NCBI GenBank assembly: GCA_016183835.1
Contig: JACPDV010000043.1
Span: forward strand, 1-14,496
Reading direction: 5' to 3'
DNA from: Armatimonadota bacterium
GTDB lineage: Bacteria; Armatimonadota; UBA10988
DNA length: 14,496 nucleotides
The notes under the pieces were generated by a model, which did not search any database, had not been told where the DNA came from, and saw only the letters and a list, made by a program, of their open reading frames with translations. The position numbers were made by a program, and so were the translations under genes. Within the stretch, counting starts at the first letter, position 1; each line of letters starts with the position of its first letter. Shown in pieces: positions 1 to 7,688 of this stretch.

Positions 1-125
1 CGCGCCTCGAGGTCGAGGCGAGCGGTGAGGAGCAGCGAGGCCTGGCCGGACGGCACCGGCGGCGGGAGGATCTCGAGCCGCGGCGCGGCGGTCACAGCGG
101 CCAGGAAGAGGCTGGTGAAGAGCAT
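1..125 (-). CDS. N-terminus of a probable exported protein (partial, runs off the left edge)
   Basis: Only the first 41 codons lie in the window. Translation from the ATG at 125 begins MLFTSLFLAAVTAAPRLEIL and continues with a Pro-rich stretch and SGQASLLLTARLDLEA. The first 14 or so residues are hydrophobic and end in Ala-Ala, which looks like a short signal peptide, so export is inferred. The start lies four bases after the stop of the upstream methyltransferase, and GAGGGA in the end of that gene forms a Shine-Dalgarno site about 7 bases before this ATG, so the two are probably translationally coupled. No family can be assigned from this fragment. The reading frame stays open to the window edge. 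Confidence 0.55.
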   Translation of the reverse strand, partial: MLFTSLFLAAVTAAPRLEILPPPVPSGQASLLLTARLDLEA

Positions 126-129
126 CGCT

Positions 130-882
130 TCATCCCTCGTAGCGGCGGCAGAGGTAGATGCGGCGCGGCCGTTCGGGGGCCACCGGCTCGCCGGCGTAGC
201 TGCCGAGGGTGGTCTCCACCTCGAGCCCCGCGACGTCGAGCATGGCAGCCATCTCGTCGCCCTCGAAGAGCCGCACCGAGCTTTCGTAGAGTCCTTCGCG
301 CCCGTCGGGGAAGCTCGCCCAGCGGCGGGTGAGGGCGCGCCTGTCGGCTTCGCTCCAGTGGTACTCGCTGCGCACCCGCACGCCCTGGTGCTCCCAGGTG
401 GACGTAGCCGGCTGCCGGCGGACGTGGTCGATGTTGGCCAGGTCGAGGAGGTAGATCCCGCCGGGGCGGAGCACTCGGGCGAACTCGTTGAGCACCTGCT
501 GGTGCTCTTGGTCGGTCGCGAAGTAGCCGAGGCTGGTGAAGAGGCAGTAGGCGGCGTCGAAGCTGCCGGCGCCGAAGGGGAACGAGCGCATGTCGCCGCG
601 GACGAGCGACAGCGACTCGCCGCGCTCCGCGGCGCGTTCGGCCGCCACCGCCAGGAACTCGGAGCTCAGGTCGAGCCCGGTGACGTTGAAGCCCCATCCG
701 GCCACCTCGACGGCGTGCCGGCCGTGGCCGCACGGGAGGTCGAGCACGTCGGCGCCGGCCGGCAGCTCGGACAGGAAGCAGCGCAGCAGGTCCAACTGCT
801 GCATTGTGTCCGCGAAGCGATAGATGCGCAGGTAGTCGAGTCCGAAATAGGTCTCGAACCATGCGCCGCCGTCACCGGTCAA
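130..882 (-). CDS. Class I SAM-dependent methyltransferase
   Basis: 250 residues, the usual size for a stand-alone small-molecule methyltransferase of the Methyltransf_11/25 type. Visible class I motifs are: motif I VLDLPCGHG at 46-54 (SAM-binding glycine loop); acidic D71 in VTGLDLS ending strand 2, which should hold the ribose; GDMRSFPF at 96-103; FDAAYCLFTSLGY at 108-120; and LRPGGIYLLDL at 138-148. These place it in the cytoplasm as a SAM-dependent transferase. The acceptor cannot be read from sequence. The start is a TTG at 882, supported by GGGAG about 7 bases upstream and by a 16-base gap after the preceding TPR gene. The next in-frame Met (residue 27) would still precede the SAM fold but lacks such support. 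It is the penultimate gene of the minus-strand run. Confidence 0.88.
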   Translation of the reverse strand: MTGDGGAWFETYFGLDYLRIYRFADTMQQLDLLRCFLSELPAGADVLDLPCGHGRHAVEVAGWGFNVTGLDLSSEFLAVAAERAAERGESLSLVRGDMRSFPFGAGSFDAAYCLFTSLGYFATDQEHQQVLNEFARVLRPGGIYLLDLANIDHVRRQPATSTWEHQGVRVRSEYHWSEADRRALTRRWASFPDGREGLYESSVRLFEGDEMAAMLDVAGLEVETTLGSYAGEPVAPERPRRIYLCRRYEG

Positions 883-898
883 GCCGTGCTCCCGGGAG

Positions 899-3274
899 CT
901 ACCGCTGCGGCCGGTTGCGCGCCGAGGTGGCGTCCAGCCGCTCCTTGACGTAGTCGACCAGGAACCCGTTGGGCGCGGCGACGCGGTACTTGCGGTACTG
1001 GTCGCGCGCGTTCACGGTGTCGTTGGCGCGCTCGAACAGGACCCCGGCCACGGCGTAGCCGAGGGGGATCTTTTGCTCCGCCGCGCCGCTGAAGACCGTC
1101 ATCGCCTCGGCTTCGAGCTTGGGTGTCATTTCGCCCTTGAGCGCGTCGTTGAAGCGCTCCCAGGACTCATTCTCCTTGCCCTGGTAGGCGAGGATGAAGG
1201 AGCGGAGGAGAACCGCCTCGGTGGACTTGGGCTCGTAGTCCTCGGACAGCTTGAGCATGTCCAGTGCCTGCGGGTACTGCGTCTGGAAGAAGAGGATCCG
1301 CGCGTAGTCACGGCAGGTGGCGCCCATGTTGTCGGGGATGGCGGTGAGCAGCGCCTGCTGCAGCAGCCCGGCGGCACCCTCCACGTCGCTGTTGTAGAGC
1401 CGGGTCTTGGCCAGCCAGCGCTGCGGCACGCCCCAGCTGGGCTTGAGCCGCATGGCCTGGTTGAAGGCGTCCTCGGCCTCCTTGTACTGGTCCTGGCTGT
1501 AGTAGACCTGCCCCAGGGCCTGATGGGTCTCGGCCTCCTGGCCGCCCAGCTCCACGGCCTTCTTGGCCGAGTCGAGGGCCAGCTTCGACTTGCCCATGTT
1601 GACCTGCGCGTCGGACAGCATGGTCCACGACTTCCAGTCGCCGGGGATCTGCTTGGTGGCCTCCTTGGCCACGGTGATCACCTTGCTCCAGTAGTGCATC
1701 TCCTCGTAGGCCCGCGCCAGGCCGGAGTAGCCCTCGATGCCGGCGGGATCCATCGCCACCGTCATCTGAAAGGCCTCCACCGCCTCCTTGGGCCGGTGCA
1801 GCTCGAGCAGCGAGGCGCCGAGCATGGTGTGGAGCTGGATCAGCACGGGCATCTTCTGGATGTACTCGCGGCAGGCCGTCACGGCCTCCTCGTAGCGGTT
1901 GTTCTGGACGTAGATCATGGGGATGATCACGTAGTCCGAGAGGATCGGCCCGCCGGGCGCGTCGATGGCCTTCTTGATCTGGACGATGGCCTCGTCGGCC
2001 TGGTCGGCGACGTGGAGGACGATGCCGTAGTTGTGGGTGTCCGGCGCGTTGGGCGGCTGCGCCTCGGTCCAGGCGCGCTGCAGCGCCACGCCGCGCTGCA
2101 CGTCGCCGAGGCAGATGTGGGCGATGGCCGCGTTGGTGTAGCCCAGGTTGAACCGGGGCTCGTCGACGATCTGCTGGTCGAACAGCTTGACGGCGCTCTC
2201 GATGTCGCCGCGGTAGGCCTCGGTCGGGCTCATGTAGGGCCAGGCGTAGATCCCCTTGGCCCAGTTGGTGATCTCGAGCGGCGGGACTTCGGGCTCGGCC
2301 TGCTGGCCGCCGGGCATGCCGGGTTGGGCGCCGCCTTCGCCTTCGCCGCCGCCCTCACCCATGCCGGGCTCGCCGCCGGGGTTGGGCAGGTTGGGCATTC
2401 CGGGCATTCCCGGCCCGCCGGGTCCGCCCGGCCCAGGCCCTCCGCCCGGTGCGGCAGGCCCGCCCGGGCCCTTCCGCCCGCTGCCGCCCGGTCCGCCGGG
2501 AGCGCCGGGACCACCCGGACCACCGGGCATCATCCCCGGACCACCGGGTCCCCCCGGACCGCCCGGTCCACCGGGACCACCGGGCCCTCCCGGCATCATC
2601 CCCGGCCCACCGGGTCCGCCCGGCCCACCGGGTCCGCCCGGCCCGCCTTCCTGCCCCGGGCCGCCCGTCTGGCCGCCGCCCTGCACGGTCTGGCCGAGCT
2701 TGCCGCCCCAGGCGAAGGCGTACTTGTGCGTCGCCACGTACGCGTTGTCGGCCGAGACTTCCACCGTGTCGAAGGGTGTGCCGCCGGGGTCCTTCTGATC
2801 GAATGCCTGACCCTTGAGGGTCCAGGTGTCGCCCTCCAGGGTGTAGGTGGTGACCAACACGCTGTCGCCGCCCACCATCGCCAGCGCCACGCGCCGGTCG
2901 GTCTCGCTCTTCGAGCTGCGCTTGCCTTCGCGAAACTGCTCGAGCAGCTCGGGCGCCTGCTGCAAGTCGGTGCTGTTCAGCCCCGACTGGTGGGTGCCGT
3001 GCATCAGCACCTCGAGACCGTAGCCCCAGAAGTCCAGCTCGGGCTTGCCGGTGCCGTTGATGAACGGCAGGAGGAGGATGGTGCGCAGGCGTTTGGCTTG
3101 CTGCTGCTGGCCGAAGGTCTCGTCGCGGCCGGCCTCTTCGCCGCCCGGGCCGCCGGGCTGCATCCCCGGCCCGCCCGGTCCGGGCCCGCCCGGCCTCGCC
3201 GGCCCGCCCTGGGCCAAGACGCCTGTGGCGGCCAGCAGTGCGGCCCCCACCAGACAAGCGATCCCGCGCTTCAT
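899..3274 (-). CDS. Exported TolB-N-like/TPR protein with a collagen-like Gly-Pro-rich insert
   Basis: 791 residues. Residues 1-21 are a signal peptide (basic start, hydrophobic core, end in VLA before QGG). Residues 22-50 are Gly/Pro-rich. Residues 61-160 (RTILLLPFINGTG, then ALAMVGGDSVLVTTYTLEG) resemble the TolB N-terminal/CsgG-like fold found before TPRs in exported proteins. Residues about 198-330 are almost entirely Gly-Pro-Gly-type triplets, broken by two GMMP units. From WPY at 345-347 to about 775 there are TPR-like helical repeats. The ATG at 3274 is chosen because GGAG lies 6 bases upstream; a TTG four codons earlier lies inside that site's region. It is a paralogue of the preceding gene (shared pattern WPY-x7-RG-x3-SAV, ungapped) and begins 22 bases after it. 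A role in envelope protein-protein contact is inference; no enzyme motif is seen. Confidence 0.85.
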   Translation of the reverse strand: MKRGIACLVGAALLAATGVLAQGGPARPGGPGPGGPGMQPGGPGGEEAGRDETFGQQQQAKRLRTILLLPFINGTGKPELDFWGYGLEVLMHGTHQSGLNSTDLQQAPELLEQFREGKRSSKSETDRRVALAMVGGDSVLVTTYTLEGDTWTLKGQAFDQKDPGGTPFDTVEVSADNAYVATHKYAFAWGGKLGQTVQGGGQTGGPGQEGGPGGPGGPGGPGGPGMMPGGPGGPGGPGGPGGPGGPGMMPGGPGGPGAPGGPGGSGRKGPGGPAAPGGGPGPGGPGGPGMPGMPNLPNPGGEPGMGEGGGEGEGGAQPGMPGGQQAEPEVPPLEITNWAKGIYAWPYMSPTEAYRGDIESAVKLFDQQIVDEPRFNLGYTNAAIAHICLGDVQRGVALQRAWTEAQPPNAPDTHNYGIVLHVADQADEAIVQIKKAIDAPGGPILSDYVIIPMIYVQNNRYEEAVTACREYIQKMPVLIQLHTMLGASLLELHRPKEAVEAFQMTVAMDPAGIEGYSGLARAYEEMHYWSKVITVAKEATKQIPGDWKSWTMLSDAQVNMGKSKLALDSAKKAVELGGQEAETHQALGQVYYSQDQYKEAEDAFNQAMRLKPSWGVPQRWLAKTRLYNSDVEGAAGLLQQALLTAIPDNMGATCRDYARILFFQTQYPQALDMLKLSEDYEPKSTEAVLLRSFILAYQGKENESWERFNDALKGEMTPKLEAEAMTVFSGAAEQKIPLGYAVAGVLFERANDTVNARDQYRKYRVAAPNGFLVDYVKERLDATSARNRPQR
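2397..2680. repeat. GC-rich minisatellite encoding collagen-like Gly-Pro repeats
   Basis: Short 9-base units of the form CCCGGNCCN are repeated many times inside the TPR gene and, on the coding strand, spell Gly-Pro-Gly triplets. A larger period is visible: the 14-mer GGCATCATCCCCGG occurs at 2526-2539 and again at 2592-2605, 66 bases apart, marking the two Gly-Met-Met-Pro interruptions. The unit length is a multiple of three, so slippage changes protein length without breaking the frame. Confidence 0.85.
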
Positions 3275-3296
3275 CGTCTTCTCCAACCGGCGCCGC

Positions 3297-5287
3297 TCAT
3301 CCCGCGCCGCCGGCCTCGAGCGCCGCGACCCGCGCCTTCACCGCCTCGCTCACCGGCGAGGTCGGCTGGGCTGCCAGGTATTCGCGATACCGCTTCCGCG
3401 CATCCCGCGTCCGCCCGTCGGCCTCGTACAGCACCGCCACCGCCAGACGGGCGTCGTCGAACTTCGCATCCTGCTCAACGATTCGCTCCATCTCCGCGAT
3501 CACCTGCTGGCCCTGCCCCGCGGCTTTCGGGTCCTTCTCCAGCGCTGCGGCGAGGGCCTTCAGCAGCTCCTCCGGGGCGCCTTTGTAGAGCAGGATCATG
3601 GCCTTGAGATACAACGGCTCGGCGGAGTTGGGCAGCACCTTCTCCGCCTCTGCCTCGGCCGCCAGGGCCTCGTCGTACTTCTGCCGGTAGAGGTTGGCCG
3701 ACGCCAGGTCGAGGTAGAGCGGCGCCCGATCGACGTCGGCCACGCTCTTCAGCCCTTCGGTCAGCGCCGCCACCGCCTCGTCGTACTTGCCCGCCAGCGA
3801 GCGGGATTCCGCCAGCCGGCGCCAGCACTCGGCGTCCTTCGGGTCGAGCGCCACCGCCGCGCTGAGGGCCGCGTCGGCGCCGGCGTAGTCTTCCAGCCCG
3901 AACGCCACCAGCCCGGCGATGCGTTGCGCGGCGACGTCCTTCGGCTGCGCGGCGGCCAGCAGGGCCACCACGTCCTTGACCTCCTGGAGCTTGCCGGCCC
4001 GCAGCCCGGCCTCGCCGTAGAGGACCTGCGCCGCCGGGTCGTTCGGGGTGGCGGCGAGGAGCTGGCCGGCCCCGGCCCAGGCCTCTTCCCAGCGTTCCAG
4101 GCCCAGCAGCGCGCGCGTCATCCCGGCCAGCGCCGCCGTCTCGGCCGGCGCCTGCAGCATGGCGGAGCGGTAGGCTGCCCGGGCCACCTCGTAACGCTGC
4201 GTGGCGAGCGCCATGTCGCCGCGCAGGAGGTAGAAGGGCAGCACGTTCGGCCACATCCGCGAGGCCACGGCATACTGGTCGAGCGCCTCATCCACCCGGC
4301 CGAGCCGCCGCAGGCAGCGGGCCAGGGCGTCCACCGTGTCGAGCGAGCCCTTGGTCTGGTTGGCCGCCTTGTTGAGGAACGGCAACGCGTCGGTGTCCTT
4401 GCCGATCGCCGCGTAGAGGTCACCCGCCACAGCGTTGGCCACGGCGTCGTTGCCGTGTTTGGCGACCCACGACTTGACTTCGCGGACGGCGCCGTCGGTC
4501 TGCCCGGCGGCGATCGCGGTGAGCGCCAACATGCGGTAGACGAGGTGGAACTGGTTCGGCTGGGTGAGCCGCTGCAGCCACTGCTCCACGGCACTCGCGA
4601 GCTGGCCGCGCTTGGCGTCGGCGGCCCGCTGATAGGGCCACAGCCAGTAGGTCGCGACGAACTCGCGAGCTGGCCGCGCTTGGCGTCGGCGGCCCGCTGA
4701 TAGGGCCACAGCCAGTAGGTCGCGACGAACTGCTGCAGCTCGGGCTCGGTCGGCTCCGGGCTGTAGCGCGCGAGCTGCACCGAGGGCACTTCGAGCACCG
4801 CCTTCAGCGTGCCGGTGACGATGTCGTCCACGAGCGCGGTGGGCAGCTTGCCGGTGGCCGGCGGCAGCGTGGCGATGGGCTTCGGCCCGGTGGCCGGCGC
4901 CAGCACGTCGCACGTCAGCTCCCAGTCGGGCGGGGGCTTGGTCATGGTCACCGCCACCAGGATGTCCGCCTTGAGCTTGGCGGCGATCTCGATGCGCGTG
5001 GCGACCGCGCTCGGATCCAGCTTGCCGCCAAGGAAGGCGTCGATGGTGTCGGGCTCGTCCTGCAGGCTGGCGATGCGGCTGCCCGGCAGCTCCCGGAGCC
5101 GCTCCTGGATCATGTACTGCCAGCACAGCGACCAGGCGACCATGCGCTTGCTCGGGGTGGCATTGACCACCGGCAGCACGGCGATGCTGTGGTAGGGCAG
5201 CTCGGCCGCCCCGGCGCCGGCCAGAGCCGTCACCAGGACGATGTACACGGCCAGCCAGCGCCGCGGCGCACGGTACGTCTCAGTCAT
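3297..5287 (-). pseudogene. TolB-N-like/TPR exported protein gene, frameshifted by a 68-bp tandem duplication
   Basis: One gene split over two frames. From the ATG at 5287 the first frame encodes a signal peptide (about 1-28, ending AGAAEL), a TolB-N-like segment (IAVLPVVNATPS at 35-46, then AAKLKADILVAV) and YWLWPYQRAADAKRGQLAS at 191-209. It then goes out of frame and would stop at 4118, giving about 389 residues with a meaningless tail. The other frame contains AVEQWLQRL onward, a long series of TPR-like repeats to the stop at 3297. Deleting one 68-bp copy joins the two perfectly into 640 residues. The paralogue at 899-3274 confirms the joined frame (WPY-x7-RG-x3-SAV in both). The start at 5287 has GGAGG 9 bases upstream and overlaps the cupin stop by 8 bases; an ATG at 5296 directly abuts the GGAGG and is unlikely. 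The defect could be a real mutation or an assembly error. Confidence 0.85.
4593..4731. repeat. Exact 68-bp direct tandem duplication
   Basis: Bases 4593-4660 are repeated immediately at 4661-4728, and three further bases (ACT) also match, giving 71 identical positions at a period of 68. No mismatch is visible between copies, so the event is recent or artificial. Because 68 is not a multiple of 3, it shifts the frame of the TPR gene. Each copy encodes FVATYWLWPYQRAADAKRG when read in the proper frame. Confidence 0.95.
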
Positions 5288-5633
5288 GATGCTCATCCTC
5301 CGGGTCGAACGGTGGGCGCACCACGTTGACGATGGTCATGCCCCGCGGCCCCGGCACGGCGCGGTGGCGCACCCCCGCGGGGATCAGCGCCACCGTACCC
5401 TCCGACACCGCCTGCCGCTCGCCGTCCAACTCCAGTTCGCCGTCGCCGGCGATCACCACGTACACCTCGTCGTGGCGGTGGTGGTAGTGGGCCAGGCTGT
5501 CCACCCGGATGTCCACGAAGTGGACGCTCAGCTCCGGGCTGTCAGCCCCGGTCAGGACCCGCCGCGCACTCCCGCAGGGGCACGCGGCCGCCGGCGTGTC
5601 GTCACGGTGCCGCAGCACCCACCGGTTGCCCAT
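5280..5633 (-). CDS. Small single-domain cupin protein
   Basis: 117 residues, typical for a single-domain cupin. Cupin motif 1 is visible as H49-Y-H51 with E56 and G63 (spacing HxH-x4-E-x6-G). Motif 2 is G79 TVALIPAGVRH90. H49, H51, E56 and H90 are the expected metal ligands, so a divalent metal site is likely. Small cupins of this type may be enzymes (isomerases, dioxygenases) or sugar/ligand-binding proteins; the substrate is not readable. An N-terminal CPCG (18-21) is not part of the usual motif. The ATG at 5633 is preferred over a TTG at 5645 because GGGAG sits 5 bases before it. It starts inside the preceding gene (32-base overlap) and its stop overlaps the next start by 8 bases, so translation is probably coupled on both sides. 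Confidence 0.82.
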   Translation of the reverse strand: MGNRWVLRHRDDTPAAACPCGSARRVLTGADSPELSVHFVDIRVDSLAHYHHRHDEVYVVIAGDGELELDGERQAVSEGTVALIPAGVRHRAVPGPRGMTIVNVVRPPFDPEDEHHD

Positions 5634-6564
5634 CGCCGCTCCCAACCACCGTCAGCTCCACCCGCATGCCCGGCTTGGCGCCGAGCGCCTCCGCCGCGTT
5701 GGCCTTGTTGACCGCGATCTCGGCACAGCCGGAGCTGTTGATGGTCACCAGCACCCGGCCCTCCGGCACGTCCGAGTAGGTCTTCACCCACGGCATCTCG
5801 CGCGTCTTGCCCGCCACCGTCACCGCCAGCCGGCAGCCCTGCTTCCCGCCCGCCTCGCCGAGCAGCCGCTCGGGCAGGTTGGTCAGCAGGTTGCCGTAGT
5901 GGTCGGCATAGCGGATCGCCCCGCGCACCGTCGCACCGTCCGGCTGAGCCGGCGCCAGCGGCAGCCCCACCACCTCGCTCAACGCCGGGCCGACATCCTC
6001 GATCTTCACCCCGCCGGCCAGGTGCCCACCCACCGGGCCGAACCAGTCGCGCCCATGGAAGGTGGACGATTCCGCCCCCGGCCGCGCCAGCGCCGGATTG
6101 GTCAGCTCGTGCACCTCGACCCGTTCGGCGGCGGCCATCACCTCGGTGAAGACCCCGTTGTCCGGACCCACGTAGCGCTTCCCGTCGGGCAGGGTCTCCA
6201 CGGCGATGCGCTTCCGGCTGCTGCCCACGCCCGGATCCACCACCACCACGAAGGTGGTGCCCGGCGGCCACTCCTTGGCCACCAGCGACAACAGGTAGGA
6301 CGCCGACCAGACGTCGAAGTTCGGCAGATCGTGCGTCGCGTCGATCACCCGCGCGTCCGGATTGGCGGTCAGCACCGCGCCTTTGAGGATCCCGGGGTAC
6401 TGGTCGCCCGAGCCGTAGTCGGTCAGCAGCACCACCAGGCCGTTGGCCGGCTGCTCCACCGGCGCCGGCGCGGGGGCCGGCGGCACGGGCTGCCCCGCGC
6501 TGAAGACCACCACGACGGCCAGCACCTCGACGCCGATCACGGCTTGCCAGCGCGCACGTGTCAT
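5602..6564 (-). CDS. SAM hydroxide adenosyltransferase (DUF62) family protein with N-terminal membrane segment
   Basis: 320 residues. The family splits SAM with water into adenosine and methionine; relatives include fluorinase and chlorinase. Family motifs are in order: LLTDYGSGDQY (46-56), VIDATHDLP (73-81), VVDPGVGSSR (108-117), YVGPDNGVF (131-139), TFHGRD (168-173), and IRYADHYGNLLTNL plus NSSGCAEIAVNKANAAEALG in the C-terminal domain. D110, R117 and H170 match the Asp-Arg-His triad described for the hydroxide-transferring members, so hydrolysis rather than halogenation is expected. Unusually, residues 8-23 are a hydrophobic segment followed by a Pro/Ala linker (26-39) before the fold begins near 43, suggesting export or membrane anchoring. 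The ATG at 6564 overlaps the peptidase stop (ATGA). Upstream codons in the same frame lie inside the peptidase gene. Confidence 0.85.
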   Translation of the reverse strand: MTRARWQAVIGVEVLAVVVVFSAGQPVPPAPAPAPVEQPANGLVVLLTDYGSGDQYPGILKGAVLTANPDARVIDATHDLPNFDVWSASYLLSLVAKEWPPGTTFVVVVDPGVGSSRKRIAVETLPDGKRYVGPDNGVFTEVMAAAERVEVHELTNPALARPGAESSTFHGRDWFGPVGGHLAGGVKIEDVGPALSEVVGLPLAPAQPDGATVRGAIRYADHYGNLLTNLPERLLGEAGGKQGCRLAVTVAGKTREMPWVKTYSDVPEGRVLVTINSSGCAEIAVNKANAAEALGAKPGMRVELTVVGSGDGQPVGAAAP

Positions 6565-7688
6565 GCCGTCTCCTCGGCGGCACAGGCGATGATCCCGGTC
6601 ACCACCTCGGCAGCGGCCACCACGTCGGCGATGGCCAGGTGCTCCTGCGGCGTGTGCACCGCCTCGTGCCCGCAGGCCAGGATCACGCAGCGCAAGCCGC
6701 CGGCGTTGAAGATGTTGGCGTCGCTTCCGCCGCCGCCGTCCTCTGCGCTCGGCTCGTAGCCGGTGGCTCGCACGCCCGCCGCCGCCAGCCGCGCCACCGG
6801 CTCGTCGCGGTCGATCCGGAACCCGCGGTAGACCTCGTGCGCCTGCACGGTCAGCCGGCAGCCATGCTCCGCCGCCGCCGCCTCGAAGGTCTCGACCATG
6901 TGCCGCCACTGCGCTTCGAGCTTCTCAGGATCCCGGCTGCGCGCCTCGGCCTTCACCAGGCAGTGCTCGCAGACGATGTTGGTGGCCGTGCCACCCTGGA
7001 TCACCCCGACATTGGCGGTGGTCTCCGCGTCGATTCGCCCCTGGCGGACCCGGGAGATGGCCGCGGCGGCGCAGGCGATGGCGTTGACGCCTTTCTCTGG
7101 CTCCACTCCGGCGTGCGCGGCGCGGCCGTGGAGTTCGAACACGAAGCTGGCCTGCGTCGGCGCGGAGAGGGTCATCCGTCCGATGGGCTGGCCGCCGTCG
7201 AAGACGAACCCGATCCGGGACTCCAGCCGGCCCAGGTCCAGCGCGCGGGCGCCGTGGAGCCCGGTCTCCTCGCCCACGGTGAAGACGATCTCGAGCGGCG
7301 GTCGCGCCCCGCCCGCGCGCACGGCGGCGGCCAGGCCCTCCAGGATTGCGGTGACGCCGGCCTCGTCGTCGCCGCCGAGCACCGTGGCGCCGCTGGTGTA
7401 GAGCACGCCGTCGCGGTTCACCGGCTCGAGCCCCTCGGTGCGGCCGACGGTGTCCAGGTGGGCGTTGAAGAAGATGGGTTCGGCGTCGGTGGTGCCGGGG
7501 AGCCGGGCGATGACGTTCCCGCAGGCGCCGCCGAAGGTGCTCCCCGCGTCGTCGCGCTCGACCCGGCAGCCCAGCTCCGCCAGCCGGCCGGCGACGTAGC
7601 CGGCCACCTCCGTCTCCTCGCCGGCGTACGACGGGGTGCGGAGGAGGTGGAGGAGGGTGGCTTCGAGACCGGCGGCGTCGACGGGCAT
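6561..7688 (-). CDS. M20-family metallopeptidase, PepT-like
   Basis: 375 residues, usual for the M20/M25/M40 family. Visible dizinc site: H77 and D79 in FNAHLDTV, the GGDDEAG motif (105-111, bridging Asp), catalytic GEE (139-141), FDGG (163-166) and the last ligand His in EAVHTP (H345). The lid domain has GRAAHAGVEPEKGVNAI (188-204), and a GGSDANIFNAGGL motif (320-332) forms the substrate pocket. Overall it resembles PepT-like tripeptide aminopeptidases more than ArgE/DapE. The enzyme should be cytoplasmic and release N-terminal residues from short peptides. The start at 7688 has GAGGG 7 bases upstream; an in-frame ATG at 7712 has no convincing ribosome site. It follows the transporter operon after about 160 bases and overlaps the next gene by 4 bases. 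Confidence 0.85.
   Translation of the reverse strand: MPVDAAGLEATLLHLLRTPSYAGEETEVAGYVAGRLAELGCRVERDDAGSTFGGACGNVIARLPGTTDAEPIFFNAHLDTVGRTEGLEPVNRDGVLYTSGATVLGGDDEAGVTAILEGLAAAVRAGGARPPLEIVFTVGEETGLHGARALDLGRLESRIGFVFDGGQPIGRMTLSAPTQASFVFELHGRAAHAGVEPEKGVNAIACAAAAISRVRQGRIDAETTANVGVIQGGTATNIVCEHCLVKAEARSRDPEKLEAQWRHMVETFEAAAAEHGCRLTVQAHEVYRGFRIDRDEPVARLAAAGVRATGYEPSAEDGGGGSDANIFNAGGLRCVILACGHEAVHTPQEHLAIADVVAAAEVVTGIIACAAEETA

Noticed and set aside
25..948. Plus-strand open frame opposite the methyltransferase
   Set aside because: The minus strand has all class I methyltransferase motifs; the plus frame is low in information and crosses gene ends.
899..3274. Eukaryotic-type collagen or S-layer structural protein
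   Set aside because: The Gly-Pro tract is an insert in a bacterial TolB-N-like/TPR protein with a signal peptide, and its paralogue next door lacks it.
3275..3286. TTG at 3286 as start of the collagen-like TPR protein
   Set aside because: The TTG overlaps the GGAG that serves the ATG at 3274, and the signal peptide reads naturally from that ATG.
1073..3607. Long open frame on the plus strand (844 codons) opposite the TPR gene
   Set aside because: It runs antisense to a protein with clear signal peptide, TolB-like and TPR features. Its translation is Arg/Leu/Gly/His-rich with no recognisable domain, as expected from high-GC complementary frames.
4118..4592. C-terminal tail read from the first frame of the broken TPR gene down to 4118
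   Set aside because: After the 68-bp duplication this frame gives Ser/Arg/Pro-rich sequence with no TPR pattern, whereas the alternative frame continues the TPRs.
3045..4700. Plus-strand open frame opposite the two TPR genes
   Set aside because: It spans the boundary between two genuine minus-strand genes, has biased composition and no family resemblance.
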